A stretch of 64,000 bases of DNA, from assembly GCF_037076455.1 (NCBI RefSeq), contig NZ_AP028679.1, positions 263,501-327,500 of the forward strand. The letters run 5' to 3'. This stretch comes from Desulfoferula mesophila. Lineage in GTDB: Bacteria > Desulfobacterota > Desulfarculia > Desulfarculales > Desulfarculaceae. The notes under the pieces were generated by a model, which was not told where the DNA came from, did no database searches, and worked only from the letters and a program-made list of their open reading frames with translations. Made by a program: the position numbers and the translations under genes. Position 1 is the first letter of the stretch; each line of letters opens with the position of its first letter. This document shows, piece by piece, positions 1-7,311 of this stretch.

Positions 1-387
1 GTGGCCGAAACCCTTCCCTTTGCCGACGCCAGCTTCGACTACATACTGAGTGTCACCACCATTTGTTTTGTAGAAGATGCCAGAGCCATGATGGCGGAGG
101 CTCATCGCGTCCTTAAGAGGGACGGGAAGTTGGTGATCGGATTCATAGACCGCGGCAGCACCCTAGGCCGCGAATACCTGGAGCATCAGAACAAGAATGC
201 CTTCTACCGCGAGGCGAGTTTCTTCTCGGTCGATGAAGTGGAACAACTGCTGTTCGCCACGGGCTTCAACAAAATGCTATGGGTGCAAACCCTGGTCGGG
301 TGTCTGAGTGAGGTTTACGCCATAGAGCCCCTGCGTGAGGGCCACGGAGAAGCTGCCTTTGTTGTGGTGAGGGCTAGTTGTTTTTAA
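1..387 (+). CDS. Class I SAM-dependent methyltransferase, 3' part (truncated by window edge)
   Basis: The 128 visible residues match the C-terminal half of a Methyltransf_11-type enzyme. 'LPFADASFDYILSV' is the post-II segment (residues 4-17), and 'EAHRVLKRDGKLVIGFIDR' is the motif III strand and turn (33-51). The N-terminal SAM-binding GxGxG motif is missing because the gene starts left of the window, so the GTG at position 1 is probably an internal codon. The substrate cannot be told. The gene ends 71 bp before a superoxide reductase on the same strand. Base composition is lower in GC than the rest of the window, as in the other genes up to about 3.7 kb. Confidence 0.8.
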   Translation: MAETLPFADASFDYILSVTTICFVEDARAMMAEAHRVLKRDGKLVIGFIDRGSTLGREYLEHQNKNAFYREASFFSVDEVEQLLFATGFNKMLWVQTLVGCLSEVYAIEPLREGHGEAAFVVVRASCF

Positions 388-458
388 AAGCCGCGTCAAA
401 AGGGAAGCCCAAAATGACCGAGCAGGGCTTTAAAACAGGAAGGTGAAAGGAGAGAGCA

Positions 459-809
459 ATGGACTTTGCGGCAGTCATTAAGTCAGGCGATGACGAGGGT
501 AAGGAAAAGCACGTTCCCTATATCTCCCTGGACAAAGGCCACAAGGAGGGAAGAGACATAGTGCGAGTGGTGGTGGGGCACGAAGTGGAACATCCCAATA
601 CCCTGGAGCACCATATCGCCTGGATTGAACTTTACGGAGTCAAGAAAAGCAATGGACAGGTGCTTAACCTGGGACGCGCGACGTGGGCCCCGGTTTACTC
701 CAATCCCAACGTCCGCTTCCATATCAACCAGATCGACGAATTCAAGGCCTTTCACGCGTTAGCCTACTGCAATATCCATGGGCTTTGGGGCAACTCGCTG
801 GAAAGGTAG
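459..809 (+). CDS. Superoxide reductase (neelaredoxin type)
   Basis: The 116-residue protein has all ligands of the single-iron centre of class II superoxide reductases: the E16-K17-H18-V-P loop, H45 in 'EHPNT', H51 in 'LEHHI', and C104/H107 in 'YCNIHG'. There is no N-terminal rubredoxin-like desulforedoxin domain, so it is the neelaredoxin rather than the desulfoferrodoxin form. It reduces superoxide to peroxide in the cytoplasm without making oxygen, typical of strict anaerobes. The start is set by the ribosome site AAAGGAGAG ahead of ATG 459. No rubredoxin partner is encoded nearby. Confidence 0.93.
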   Translation: MDFAAVIKSGDDEGKEKHVPYISLDKGHKEGRDIVRVVVGHEVEHPNTLEHHIAWIELYGVKKSNGQVLNLGRATWAPVYSNPNVRFHINQIDEFKAFHALAYCNIHGLWGNSLER

Positions 810-1065
810 GTTCTAAGAGAGCGCGGGTGATCCCATGCGGTGAGGCGTAGGCGCACCGACTGAGCTACGGTTTTTACTGGGGTTTCATCGAGAAATCGCT
901 GCAAAAAATAGGTTGTGAAGTTTTTGAATGCTAACGGGGTGAGCCACGGGACTTACCAGAAGCGTTAGAAGGTCTGCCAAAGAAAAAGTGCAGATCTGCC
1001 GCATAGTTGGCTTAACTCTTCATAGCTTATTCAAACCCAAAATTGGGAGGCGAGGAGAAGTGACC

Positions 1066-1770
1066 ATGGTTGCCAACCAAGTACATAATCCGCCCATCCG
1101 CGTAGCCGATCTGATTGCATTCAAAAAGCAGGGAAAGAATGTCACTTGCGATATTGAGTTCGGTATCCACCAGGTTGAGTTCCGCGATCGGGATGCTCCC
1201 TATGACGCCTACCTTTTCTTCTGCTATTTCTCGGGCAAGATCGACGGCCAAGACTACAAGTTCCGCAAGTGCTACGCCAGAGGCTGCCCTAACAACCTTT
1301 GCCCACATGTAGCTCAGGCGGTAATGATTGCCAACCGCTATCTACAGCGGGATCAGGCGGCCTTGGCCCAGGCCGGCATCCAGGTGCCGGAACTGCTCTT
1401 TTCCCTGCCCGAGATGATGGTGAGTTTCCAAAATGCGGCCCAGGCCCAAGTGAAAGGAGAAGACCTAGACCATTTCCTGGCCCTGGCTAAGGAGGGAGAG
1501 AAGGTGGCCATCCAAGTGGAGCCGGAGTTCATGCCCGCCCATGAAAATTTCGAGGGGCGGAAAGAGGCTCAGGTCTTTTTGATAGCCAATTTCTCCATCT
1601 CACACCAGGGGTGCACCAGCGATCTGCAGCGCTGTTTCAGTTGTTTTCCGGTCCAGGAGGAGGGGGCCAAGAAGCCTTTGGCCCTCAGCCTTGCCCGGCA
1701 GAGGATGAGCGAGCTTTATCAGCAGTTCGAACGGTCCGGGGTTGATTACCATCCCCTTTTCTTAGATTGA
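1066..1770 (+). CDS. Uncharacterised protein with CX4CX4CxH motif
   Basis: I do not recognise the family. ATG 1066 is chosen because GGAGGCGAGGAG lies just upstream; an in-frame GTG at 988 would add 26 residues but has no such site. The 234-residue product has no signal peptide or membrane segment. A cysteine cluster, C69-x4-C74-x4-C79-x-H81 with C53 before it, could bind zinc or an iron-sulfur cluster. Further cysteines occur near 'GCTSDLQRCFSCFP' in the C-terminal third. It lies alone between the superoxide reductase and a decayed stretch, inside the low-GC accessory region. Confidence 0.65.
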   Translation: MVANQVHNPPIRVADLIAFKKQGKNVTCDIEFGIHQVEFRDRDAPYDAYLFFCYFSGKIDGQDYKFRKCYARGCPNNLCPHVAQAVMIANRYLQRDQAALAQAGIQVPELLFSLPEMMVSFQNAAQAQVKGEDLDHFLALAKEGEKVAIQVEPEFMPAHENFEGRKEAQVFLIANFSISHQGCTSDLQRCFSCFPVQEEGAKKPLALSLARQRMSELYQQFERSGVDYHPLFLD

Positions 1771-1920
1771 ACCAGACCATCTGAAAACTGTTTATTGTTC
1801 ACCTAGCTTGATAAACAAGAAAAATCCCCTTTCTTATGCGGTGAATTGTGCAATCTTAACTACGTGTGTTGCTGAGAGAAATGAGAAACCATCAAAATTA
1901 TTTTTTAGAAGGACGATGCC

Positions 1921-2130
1921 ATGGATTCTTAGCCTCAGTCCTCGGCTGACCTTGACCCCCTGGCACCCATGGCCAGTTTAAGCAGTGTCCAGATGGTGAG
2001 CGACGACAATGTCACCATGCTAGAAGACAAGGCCTTGGATGTCATTGGTTGTGTGTTCCTATGTGGATTGGGTTCCCAGCAAGTTATAAATCCGGGGGAC
2101 CACCTCTCAACTCCCGGCATTACAACATAA
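1921..2130 (+). pseudogene. Small reading frame with in-frame TAG at codon 4
   Basis: ATG 1921 follows AAGGA (1909-1913) at normal spacing. The frame reads Met-Asp-Ser, then TAG, then runs open for 65 codons to TAA at 2128. The downstream part includes 'VIGCVFLCGLG'. An internal ATG at 1969 would give 53 residues but has no ribosome site. It is probably a decayed gene. Amber read-through (pyrrolysine) is possible in principle, but nothing else here supports it. Confidence 0.3.
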
Positions 2131-2196
2131 CACTGCGGCATTTTCCTGCAGTTAACTCAGGACCGCCGTATAGGGATAGGTTTTAAAAACTGGCCG

Positions 2197-2310
2197 CACC
2201 TGGAAGGAGACAGATTTGGTGGATTCGCTCCGCCAATTTGGCTGATTTTTAGGTTGATGAAAAGGTCACAGATTCGCCCCCTTTCCGGTTCTTTCTTTGG
2301 TTCGGCAAGG
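2197..2310. repeat. Degraded direct repeat, copy A
   Basis: About 115 bp resembling 3067-3182, from 'CACCTGGAAGGAGAC' through 'GGCTGATTTTTAGGTTGATG' to a decayed hairpin. By eye the two copies agree at roughly 70% of positions. They flank the zinc-ribbon gene on both sides, which suggests an old segmental duplication. Confidence 0.5.
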
Positions 2311-2537
2311 TAGCTTCTTCTGGAGAATATACCCATCGGACTACCTTAAAATAACCCTTATAATTACCACTCTTCTCCCTGAAATTTGGTCATTTAAGAT
2401 GATTTCCTTCTTTACTCGGCTTTCATAAAGTGGAAATAGGTGGAAAGGTACTTAACGACTGAGATGATTATATTCGGCTCCCAAGTTTGGCAATGCTCTC
2501 GGCACGCTTATGAACATTAAGTGAAAGGAGCACCGAA

Positions 2538-2936
2538 ATGAAAGAATCGGATTATCGGGAACGAGTTTGCGCTCTTTGTGGGTACACGCCGAAAGACAAG
2601 TCGAGCGGAGATGTATGTCCGCAGTGTGGGTTGCGCTATTTCAAATGTAGCCACTGTGGCTTTATGATCCCCGCTGCTGCTCCACCGGCAGTCTGCCCAG
2701 AGTGCGGTGAACGAATCTGTGCTCTTTGTGGAAACTCGCCCAAAGACAAATTCAACGGAGCTATATGCCCACAGTGTGGGTTGAGCTATTTCAAATGTGG
2801 GCGTTGCGGGTTTATGATCACCGCTGCCGTTCCACCAACAGTTTGCCCTGAATGCGGTGGGAAGTGCGAATTCAAGGATGTGACCTGCTACACGCCAGAG
2901 TTCGGAGGCCCTGGAATGGTTGATACTCGCCTTTAA
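2538..2936 (+). CDS. Tandem-duplicated zinc-ribbon / rubredoxin-like protein
   Basis: 132 residues, start set by AAAGGAG ahead of ATG 2538. The protein is two copies of a unit of about 51 residues (about 7-57 and 58-108). Each copy has 'CALCG', 'CPQCGL.YFKC..CGFMI' and 'PPxVCPECG', so each carries about four CxxC pairs. A tail follows, 'CEFKDVTCYTPEFGGPG', of a kind I recall from small rubredoxin-like proteins of anaerobic deltaproteobacteria. It probably binds zinc or iron in the cytoplasm; redox or structural use is not known. The strong identity of the two halves suggests recent internal duplication. Neighbours are decayed sequence. Confidence 0.7.
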   Translation: MKESDYRERVCALCGYTPKDKSSGDVCPQCGLRYFKCSHCGFMIPAAAPPAVCPECGERICALCGNSPKDKFNGAICPQCGLSYFKCGRCGFMITAAVPPTVCPECGGKCEFKDVTCYTPEFGGPGMVDTRL

Positions 2937-3066
2937 TTGTGGAAACTATGAGAATACGGCTTTCGCTGTTGATCTTACGCCGGCGGGAATTATCAAGCGT
3001 CTGGATCTGGGACGGTCCATATACCAGAGAACTGCTGGATACTAAATACTACGGCAGGCCTGGCTT

Positions 3067-3182
3067 CACCTGGGAAGAGACCGAGTTAGTGGGTTAACTA
3101 CGCCAAATGGGCTGATTTTGAGGTTGACGAAAGCTTATTGATTCACCCCCCTTGTCGAGAACGCGTTTCGGCTCGGCGAGGG
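3067..3182. repeat. Degraded direct repeat, copy B
   Basis: Partner of 2197-2310, and the better preserved copy: it still carries a complete terminator hairpin at its right end. The pair brackets the zinc-ribbon gene. Confidence 0.5.
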
Positions 3183-3188
3183 GGTTTT
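3146..3188 (+). terminator. Rho-independent terminator
   Basis: Stem CCCCCTTGTCGAG paired with CTCGGCGAGGGGG around a loop of about 12 nt, followed by TTTT. It would end transcription coming from the zinc-ribbon side. Confidence 0.7.
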
Positions 3189-3611
3189 GTGAGGGGTTTG
3201 GCCCAGACAAAACCAAGACACATATGGGGCAGGTTGAAAGAACACTTAATCCCTGCAAAGTAGCTTAATAAACTGTAATTACGAGTAATATAAGTTTAAA
3301 TGATGGGTATTGGTTGAGGGCGGTGAGATGATTATGAGCCCTTTAATGGCTGATTGCGCCGCACGCCCTAAAGGTTGAATTTGGCCTCGGGTGTCTACTG
3401 CGGGTTGGGGGTGTCAACCACGCGCAACAGGCTTCGTTGAATGATATTCAACCAACCGCAATCCTCACAGCAGTTCATGTAGTAGGGCGACTTCGACCCC
3501 ATCTTCAGGTCACATATTAGGATGTGCATGGGGATGGTTGCCAAGGTCAGCCCGAAGTGCGGGCAAAGCTAGTTAATCGGGTACTAACCTGATTGTACGT
3601 CCTGCCAAACT

Positions 3612-3684
3612 TTGGACGTAAAATTGGACGTAAAGAGCGATGCAGTAAGGTGCATTTTGGTGCAAAAAGCTGCAGCATGGTGCA
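3612..3684. repeat. Short iterated motifs next to the tRNA fragment
   Basis: TTGGACGTAAA occurs at 3612-3622 and 3624-3634. GGTGCA occurs at 3649-3654, 3659-3664 and 3679-3684. Iterated short sites beside a tRNA 3' end are typical of integrase arm or accessory-protein binding regions. The role here is inferred. Confidence 0.4.
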
Positions 3685-3725
3685 GCTAAGTGCCTGAAAT
3701 TAGGCGAAGTGCGCATTATTAGATG

Positions 3726-3772
3726 GATTCGTAATCAGCAGGTCGTTGGTTCAATTCCTACCGCCGGCTCCA
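3726..3772 (+). other. 3' half of tRNA-Thr(CGT): probable attachment-site remnant
   Basis: The sequence runs from an anticodon loop TTCGTAA (anticodon CGT at 3730-3732) through variable loop, T-loop TTCAATT and acceptor strand CGCCGGC to discriminator T and CCA. The T-stem has one mismatch (GTTGG/CCTAC). The acceptor 5' strand and D-arm are absent upstream, so it is not a working tRNA. A 3' tRNA copy of this sort is what tyrosine integrases leave at the far end of an inserted island. The low-GC, gene-poor DNA to the left fits an island whose other end lies outside the window. Confidence 0.72.
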
Positions 3773-3780
3773 ATGATATC

Positions 3781-3815
3781 AAGCGGTTACGGTGATAAGC
3801 CGTAGCCGCTTTTTT
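3781..3815 (+). terminator. Terminator after the tRNA fragment
   Basis: AGCGGTTACGG and CCGTAGCCGCT form an 11-bp stem with one G-U pair, followed by TTTTT. It sits 9 bp after the CCA, as expected for a terminator that once belonged to the tRNA gene. Confidence 0.8.
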
Positions 3816-3932
3816 GTGCTGGGAAGCATATGGGAAGCTCACGGTCTCCAGTGGAAGTGAGTTATCGGAACAAACACTTTGAAGCGAGGTTTTGGAGCGC
3901 ACCTTATATTCTGATTGACAGTATTCAAATTT

Positions 3933-3950
3933 TATACTAAAAGTATACAA
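3933..3950. promoter_or_regulatory. Palindromic operator upstream of the GntR gene
   Basis: TATACT-AAA-AGTATA (3933-3947) is a perfect inverted repeat. AGTATACAAT overlaps its right arm and resembles the GTATAC-type core bound by FadR-subfamily GntR proteins. It sits 15 bp ahead of the GntR start, so autoregulation is likely. A TTGACA at 3915-3920 is badly spaced from either TATAC element, so I do not call a -35/-10 pair. Confidence 0.5.
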
Positions 3951-3964
3951 TCTGGAGTAAGGAA

Positions 3965-4627
3965 ATGGGCGGCTTCGGTAAAAGTAAGGAGTCCCTGGAT
4001 CATCGCATTCAGGAAGCCATCATTGCGGGGGTGTTGGAACCCGGCCAGTCGGTGACCGAGGCCTGGCTTTGCGATTACCTGAAGGTTAGTCGCACACCAG
4101 TCAGGGAGGCTTTGATCCGGTTGGAGTCAGCGGGACTGGTCAAGATTGTAAAGAACAAAGGGGCTTTCATCCGCGAGATCACTCCTCTGGACATTAGCGA
4201 GATTTTCGAATTGCGTATCCTGCTGGAAAGCCACGCGGCCAGGGTGTGCATCGACTTCATGGACCAGGACGAACTGCACCGCCTGGCTCAAGAGTTCAAA
4301 CAGGTCGTCCAGGATGGCAAGTCAGACTCTGAAAAGACCGCCATGGGTTACAAGTTGCACCAGTTCATCATGGAGTCTACCGGCAACCGCCGCCTCAAGT
4401 CCCTGGTGGGAATACTCAACACCCAGATCGTGTGGGTCCGCTCTTTCGCCACCATGGTTCCGGGCCGGGTGGACCGTTCCTTCCAAGAGCACCTGGAGTT
4501 GATACAAGCCTTAGTGGACAAGGACGGCGAACGGGCGGGCAAAGCCATGGAGGCCCACCTCACCCGCACCCGCGACGAGATGCTGGATCCGGCCCACATG
4601 CGCATATACCAAAGGATGCTCAAATAA
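3965..4627 (+). CDS. GntR-family regulator (FadR/FCD subfamily)
   Basis: 220 residues. A winged helix covers about 10-72 ('LCDYLKVSRTPVREALIRLESAGLV' spans the recognition helix, cited in part) and an FCD effector domain covers about 78-205 with His at 'KLHQF', 'QEHLE' and 'EAHLTR' that may bind metal or a carboxylate. Such regulators usually respond to a small acid and repress the operon next to them. It is the first gene of the catabolic cluster and is separated by 36 bp from glycerate 2-kinase, so it probably controls that set. Start supported by GGAGTAAGGA upstream. Confidence 0.9.
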   Translation: MGGFGKSKESLDHRIQEAIIAGVLEPGQSVTEAWLCDYLKVSRTPVREALIRLESAGLVKIVKNKGAFIREITPLDISEIFELRILLESHAARVCIDFMDQDELHRLAQEFKQVVQDGKSDSEKTAMGYKLHQFIMESTGNRRLKSLVGILNTQIVWVRSFATMVPGRVDRSFQEHLELIQALVDKDGERAGKAMEAHLTRTRDEMLDPAHMRIYQRMLK

Positions 4628-4663
4628 CCGACTACCTGATTTCTTTGGATACTCGGAGTTCGC

Positions 4664-6022
4664 ATGAGCAGAATCCAAAACCTCAATGATCTCTTGCGTA
4701 ATGGCCGCGGCCAAACCCGAGCCGTGGCCCTATCGTGCCTGGACGCCGCCCTGGATGCAGCCGACACCTATAAGGGAACCAAGAGAGTGGTCCACCGCCA
4801 AGGCGACCGGCTCACGGTGGGGGACCAAACTTTCGATCTAGCCGACCTGGGCGACATCTATGTGGTAGGGGCGGGCAAGGGCAGCTATCCCATCGCCCAA
4901 GCTCTGGACGAAATTCTTGGCGACGACATCAAGCAGGGTTTCGTCATGGTCAAAGAGACCGGCCGGCCGGCCCTCGAGCACATAGAGGTCATCGTCTCCG
5001 GTCACCCAGTCCCCAACCCGGCCAGCCTGGAGGGTGGGCTTCTCCTTGAAAAGCTGGCCGTCGGCCTCGGCCCCAACGACCTGGTTTTCGCGGCCATGAC
5101 CGGGGGCTGTTCGGCTCTGATGGCCTTGCCGGTGCCCGGAGTGACCCTGGAGGACAAGATCGCGGTCAACCGCCTGCTCTTGCGCACCGGGGCCCGCATC
5201 GGAGAAATGAATGCAGTGCGCAAGCACCTGTCCCTGCTCAAGGGCGGCGGCCTGATCAAGCTACTGCAACCGGCCACTGTGGTCACCCTGACTCAGGACA
5301 CCGCGCCCGACTCCCTGCCCTGGCCCGATCCCTCGCTTCCCGACCCCTCCACCTTCGCCGATGCCATGTCCATGCTCAAGTACTACGAGATTTGGGATCA
5401 AATGCCCCAGAGCGTTCGCGACCACCTTGAAAAAGGCCTGACCGATCCCGGCCTGGAGACACCCAAGAGCTTTGAGGGTTGGCGCACCTACATGTACGAC
5501 ACCGGCAACCAGCGGGACGCCTGCCTGGCCGCGGTGGCCAAGGCCCGGGAAATGGGCTACCAGGGGGCGGTGCTTTCCACCAAGTTGGAGGGCGAGTCGC
5601 GCGAGTTGGGCATTATGCTGGCAGGTATCGCCAAGGAGATACAGCTTTACGGCCGGCCCTTCACCGCGCCCTTCGTGCTGGCCAGCGCCGGCGAAAGCAC
5701 GGTTACCGTGCGCGGCCAAGGCAAGGGCGGTCCAAATATGGAAACAGTGTTGGGCTTCGCCCGTTACATCGAAGGTTATCCCGGAGTGGCACTGGCCTCC
5801 ATAGACTCCGAAGGTACCGACGGCCCCACCGACTTGGCCGGCGGCCTGGCCGACGACCTGACCCTGGCCCGGTCCCGCGAACTGAGCCTGGATCTCAAAG
5901 GCCTGCTCAAGGAAAACGACTCCCTCATCGGCCTGGAGGCCCTGGGGGACGCGGTGATAACCGGCGCCACCGGGACCAACGTGGTCAACCTCAGGGTGCT
6001 GGTGGTGGACAAGAGAGAGTGA
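4664..6022 (+). CDS. Glycerate 2-kinase (MOFRL family)
   Basis: 452 residues, the normal length for class II glycerate kinases. An N-terminal DUF4147 domain contains 'VVGAGKGSYPIAQALDEIL' (ATP and substrate region) and 'SGHPVPNPAS'. The C-terminal MOFRL domain contains 'SIDSEGTDGPTDLAGG'. The enzyme phosphorylates D-glycerate to 2-phosphoglycerate. The next gene, 5 bp away, is an enolase-family protein, so the two probably act in succession or on related 2-phospho acids. The hydroxyacid dehydrogenase at 13434 could supply glycerate. Confidence 0.92.
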   Translation: MSRIQNLNDLLRNGRGQTRAVALSCLDAALDAADTYKGTKRVVHRQGDRLTVGDQTFDLADLGDIYVVGAGKGSYPIAQALDEILGDDIKQGFVMVKETGRPALEHIEVIVSGHPVPNPASLEGGLLLEKLAVGLGPNDLVFAAMTGGCSALMALPVPGVTLEDKIAVNRLLLRTGARIGEMNAVRKHLSLLKGGGLIKLLQPATVVTLTQDTAPDSLPWPDPSLPDPSTFADAMSMLKYYEIWDQMPQSVRDHLEKGLTDPGLETPKSFEGWRTYMYDTGNQRDACLAAVAKAREMGYQGAVLSTKLEGESRELGIMLAGIAKEIQLYGRPFTAPFVLASAGESTVTVRGQGKGGPNMETVLGFARYIEGYPGVALASIDSEGTDGPTDLAGGLADDLTLARSRELSLDLKGLLKENDSLIGLEALGDAVITGATGTNVVNLRVLVVDKRE

Positions 6023-6027
6023 CCGCT

Positions 6028-7287
6028 ATGTTCATGCCGACCATAAAAAAGATCAACGCCCGTGAAATCATCAACGGCCGCGGGGTGCCGGCGGTAGAGG
6101 TGGAACTCACCACCGACCGTGGCCTGAGTGTGTGTGCCTCGGCGCCCAGCGGCGTCTCGGTCTCTTCCCACGAAGCGGTGGAGTTGCGCGACGGCGGCGA
6201 ACGCTATCTGGGCAAGGGGGTGCTGCGGGCGGTGGAGAACGTCGAGCAGGTGATCTCCCCGGCTCTGGCCGGTCTGGATGTCACCGACCAGGCCCTGGTG
6301 GATCAGCGCCTGCTGGAGGTGGACGGTACACCTGACAAGTCGCACCTGGGCGGCAACGCCATCACCGCGGTTTCCCTGGCCGCGGCCCGGGCCGGGGCCC
6401 AGAGCCTAGGCCTGGAACTGTACCGCTACCTGGGCGGCGTGGGAGCCAAGGGCATTCCAGTGATGTGCCCCAACATGCTTTCCGGCTCGAAAACGGCTGG
6501 CAACGAGTTGGACTTCGAGGACTACCTTCTGGTGCCTTATGGATTTGAGTCCATTGAGGAGGCCCTGCGGGCGGGAGTGGAGGTATTTCATCGCCTGCAC
6601 CGCAATCTGGAGAGTCGCTTCGGCCTCATCGCCCAGATCACCGCCCTGGCTCCGCCTATGCAGACCAGCGAAGAGGCCTTTGACATGATCCTGGAGGCGG
6701 TGGAGCAGGCCGGTTACGCCCGGCGCATGGGCTTGGGCATCGACGTGGCCGCAGGCAACTTCTACGACGTGGACAAAGGTCTCTATGCTCTGAGGGCCGG
6801 CGACACGGACGCCGACGGCATGATCTCCCTGTACCGCGAACTGACCGACAAATACCCCATCGTCTTCATCGAGGACGGCCTCATGGAGGAGGACTTCGCC
6901 GGATTCGCCCGCCTCACCGAGGCGGTGGACTGCCTGGTGGTGGGCGACGACCTTTTCGCCACCAACACCGAGCGCCTGGCCCTGGGCGCGGCCCAGGGGG
7001 CGGGCAACGCCATGCTCTGCAAGGTGAACCAGGCCGGCACCGTGAGCGAGGCCATGGCCGCCGCCTCGGCGGCCCAGCGCCTGGGCTACGACGTGGTGGC
7101 TTCGGTGCGCTCCGGCGAAACCGACGACCCCGCCCAGGCCGACCTGGCCGTGGCCGTGGGGGCCAGCCTGATGAAGATCGGCTGCCCCCTGCGCGGCGAG
7201 ATGATCACCAAGTACAACCGCCTTATGAACATTTCCCGCAGGCTGGGCCGCTCGGCGGTGTTCCACGGAGCGGAGTTCGGCTTTTAG
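6028..7287 (+). CDS. Enolase paralog with altered active site
   Basis: 419 residues, collinear with enolase. Mg ligands are kept: D239 ('GLGIDVA'), E282 ('FIEDGL'), D308 ('VGDDLF'). Also kept are the catalytic Lys K332 ('CKVNQAGT'), R361/S362 ('RSGETDD') and K395. By alignment to yeast enolase, however, H159 is T156, E168 is D165, the GDEGG loop with general acid E211 is shortened and carries I204, and H373 is V360. Canonical 2-phosphoglycerate dehydration is therefore doubtful. It may act on a related phospho-sugar acid. The ATG at 6028, 5 bp after the kinase stop, is chosen; the frame is open upstream only by chance. Confidence 0.88.
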   Translation: MFMPTIKKINAREIINGRGVPAVEVELTTDRGLSVCASAPSGVSVSSHEAVELRDGGERYLGKGVLRAVENVEQVISPALAGLDVTDQALVDQRLLEVDGTPDKSHLGGNAITAVSLAAARAGAQSLGLELYRYLGGVGAKGIPVMCPNMLSGSKTAGNELDFEDYLLVPYGFESIEEALRAGVEVFHRLHRNLESRFGLIAQITALAPPMQTSEEAFDMILEAVEQAGYARRMGLGIDVAAGNFYDVDKGLYALRAGDTDADGMISLYRELTDKYPIVFIEDGLMEEDFAGFARLTEAVDCLVVGDDLFATNTERLALGAAQGAGNAMLCKVNQAGTVSEAMAAASAAQRLGYDVVASVRSGETDDPAQADLAVAVGASLMKIGCPLRGEMITKYNRLMNISRRLGRSAVFHGAEFGF

Positions 7288-7311
7288 CCGCGCCTTGAGG
7301 GGAGGGGATCC

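Larger units (their letters stand above)
1771..2537. other. Long stretch without a secure gene
   Basis: AT-richer than most of the window. It holds a possible small reading frame with an internal amber codon (1921-2130) and the first copy of a degraded repeat (2197-2310). No RNA gene or intact protein gene is visible. It looks like decaying accessory DNA. Confidence 0.6.
2937..3611. other. Degenerate intergenic DNA with gene fragments
   Basis: Frame fragments 'FAVDLTPAGIIKRLDLGR' (about 2960-3015) and 'LLDTKYYGRPGFTWEE' (about 3033-3080) are separated by frame changes. They weakly recall the two ends of tungsten aldehyde:ferredoxin oxidoreductases, but this is not secure. Copy B of the degraded repeat and a terminator follow. 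A 44-codon minus-strand frame (3395-3529) with a 'CCEDCGW' motif may be another remnant. Nothing intact is seen. Confidence 0.45.

Noticed and set aside
1930-1932. TAG as a pyrrolysine codon
   Set aside because: No pyl gene is visible in the window and the small frame is not recognisable. Kept only as a low-interest finding.
3915-3938. TTGACA with TATACT as a sigma-70 promoter for the GntR gene
   Set aside because: The spacing is 12 bp to the first TATAC element and 23 bp to the second. The palindrome explains these bases better.
5479-6027. Open extension in front of the enolase paralog giving a 602-residue frame
   Set aside because: It overlaps the glycerate kinase gene in another frame with low-complexity Arg/Gly/Pro sequence. 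The family start is clearly ATG 6028.
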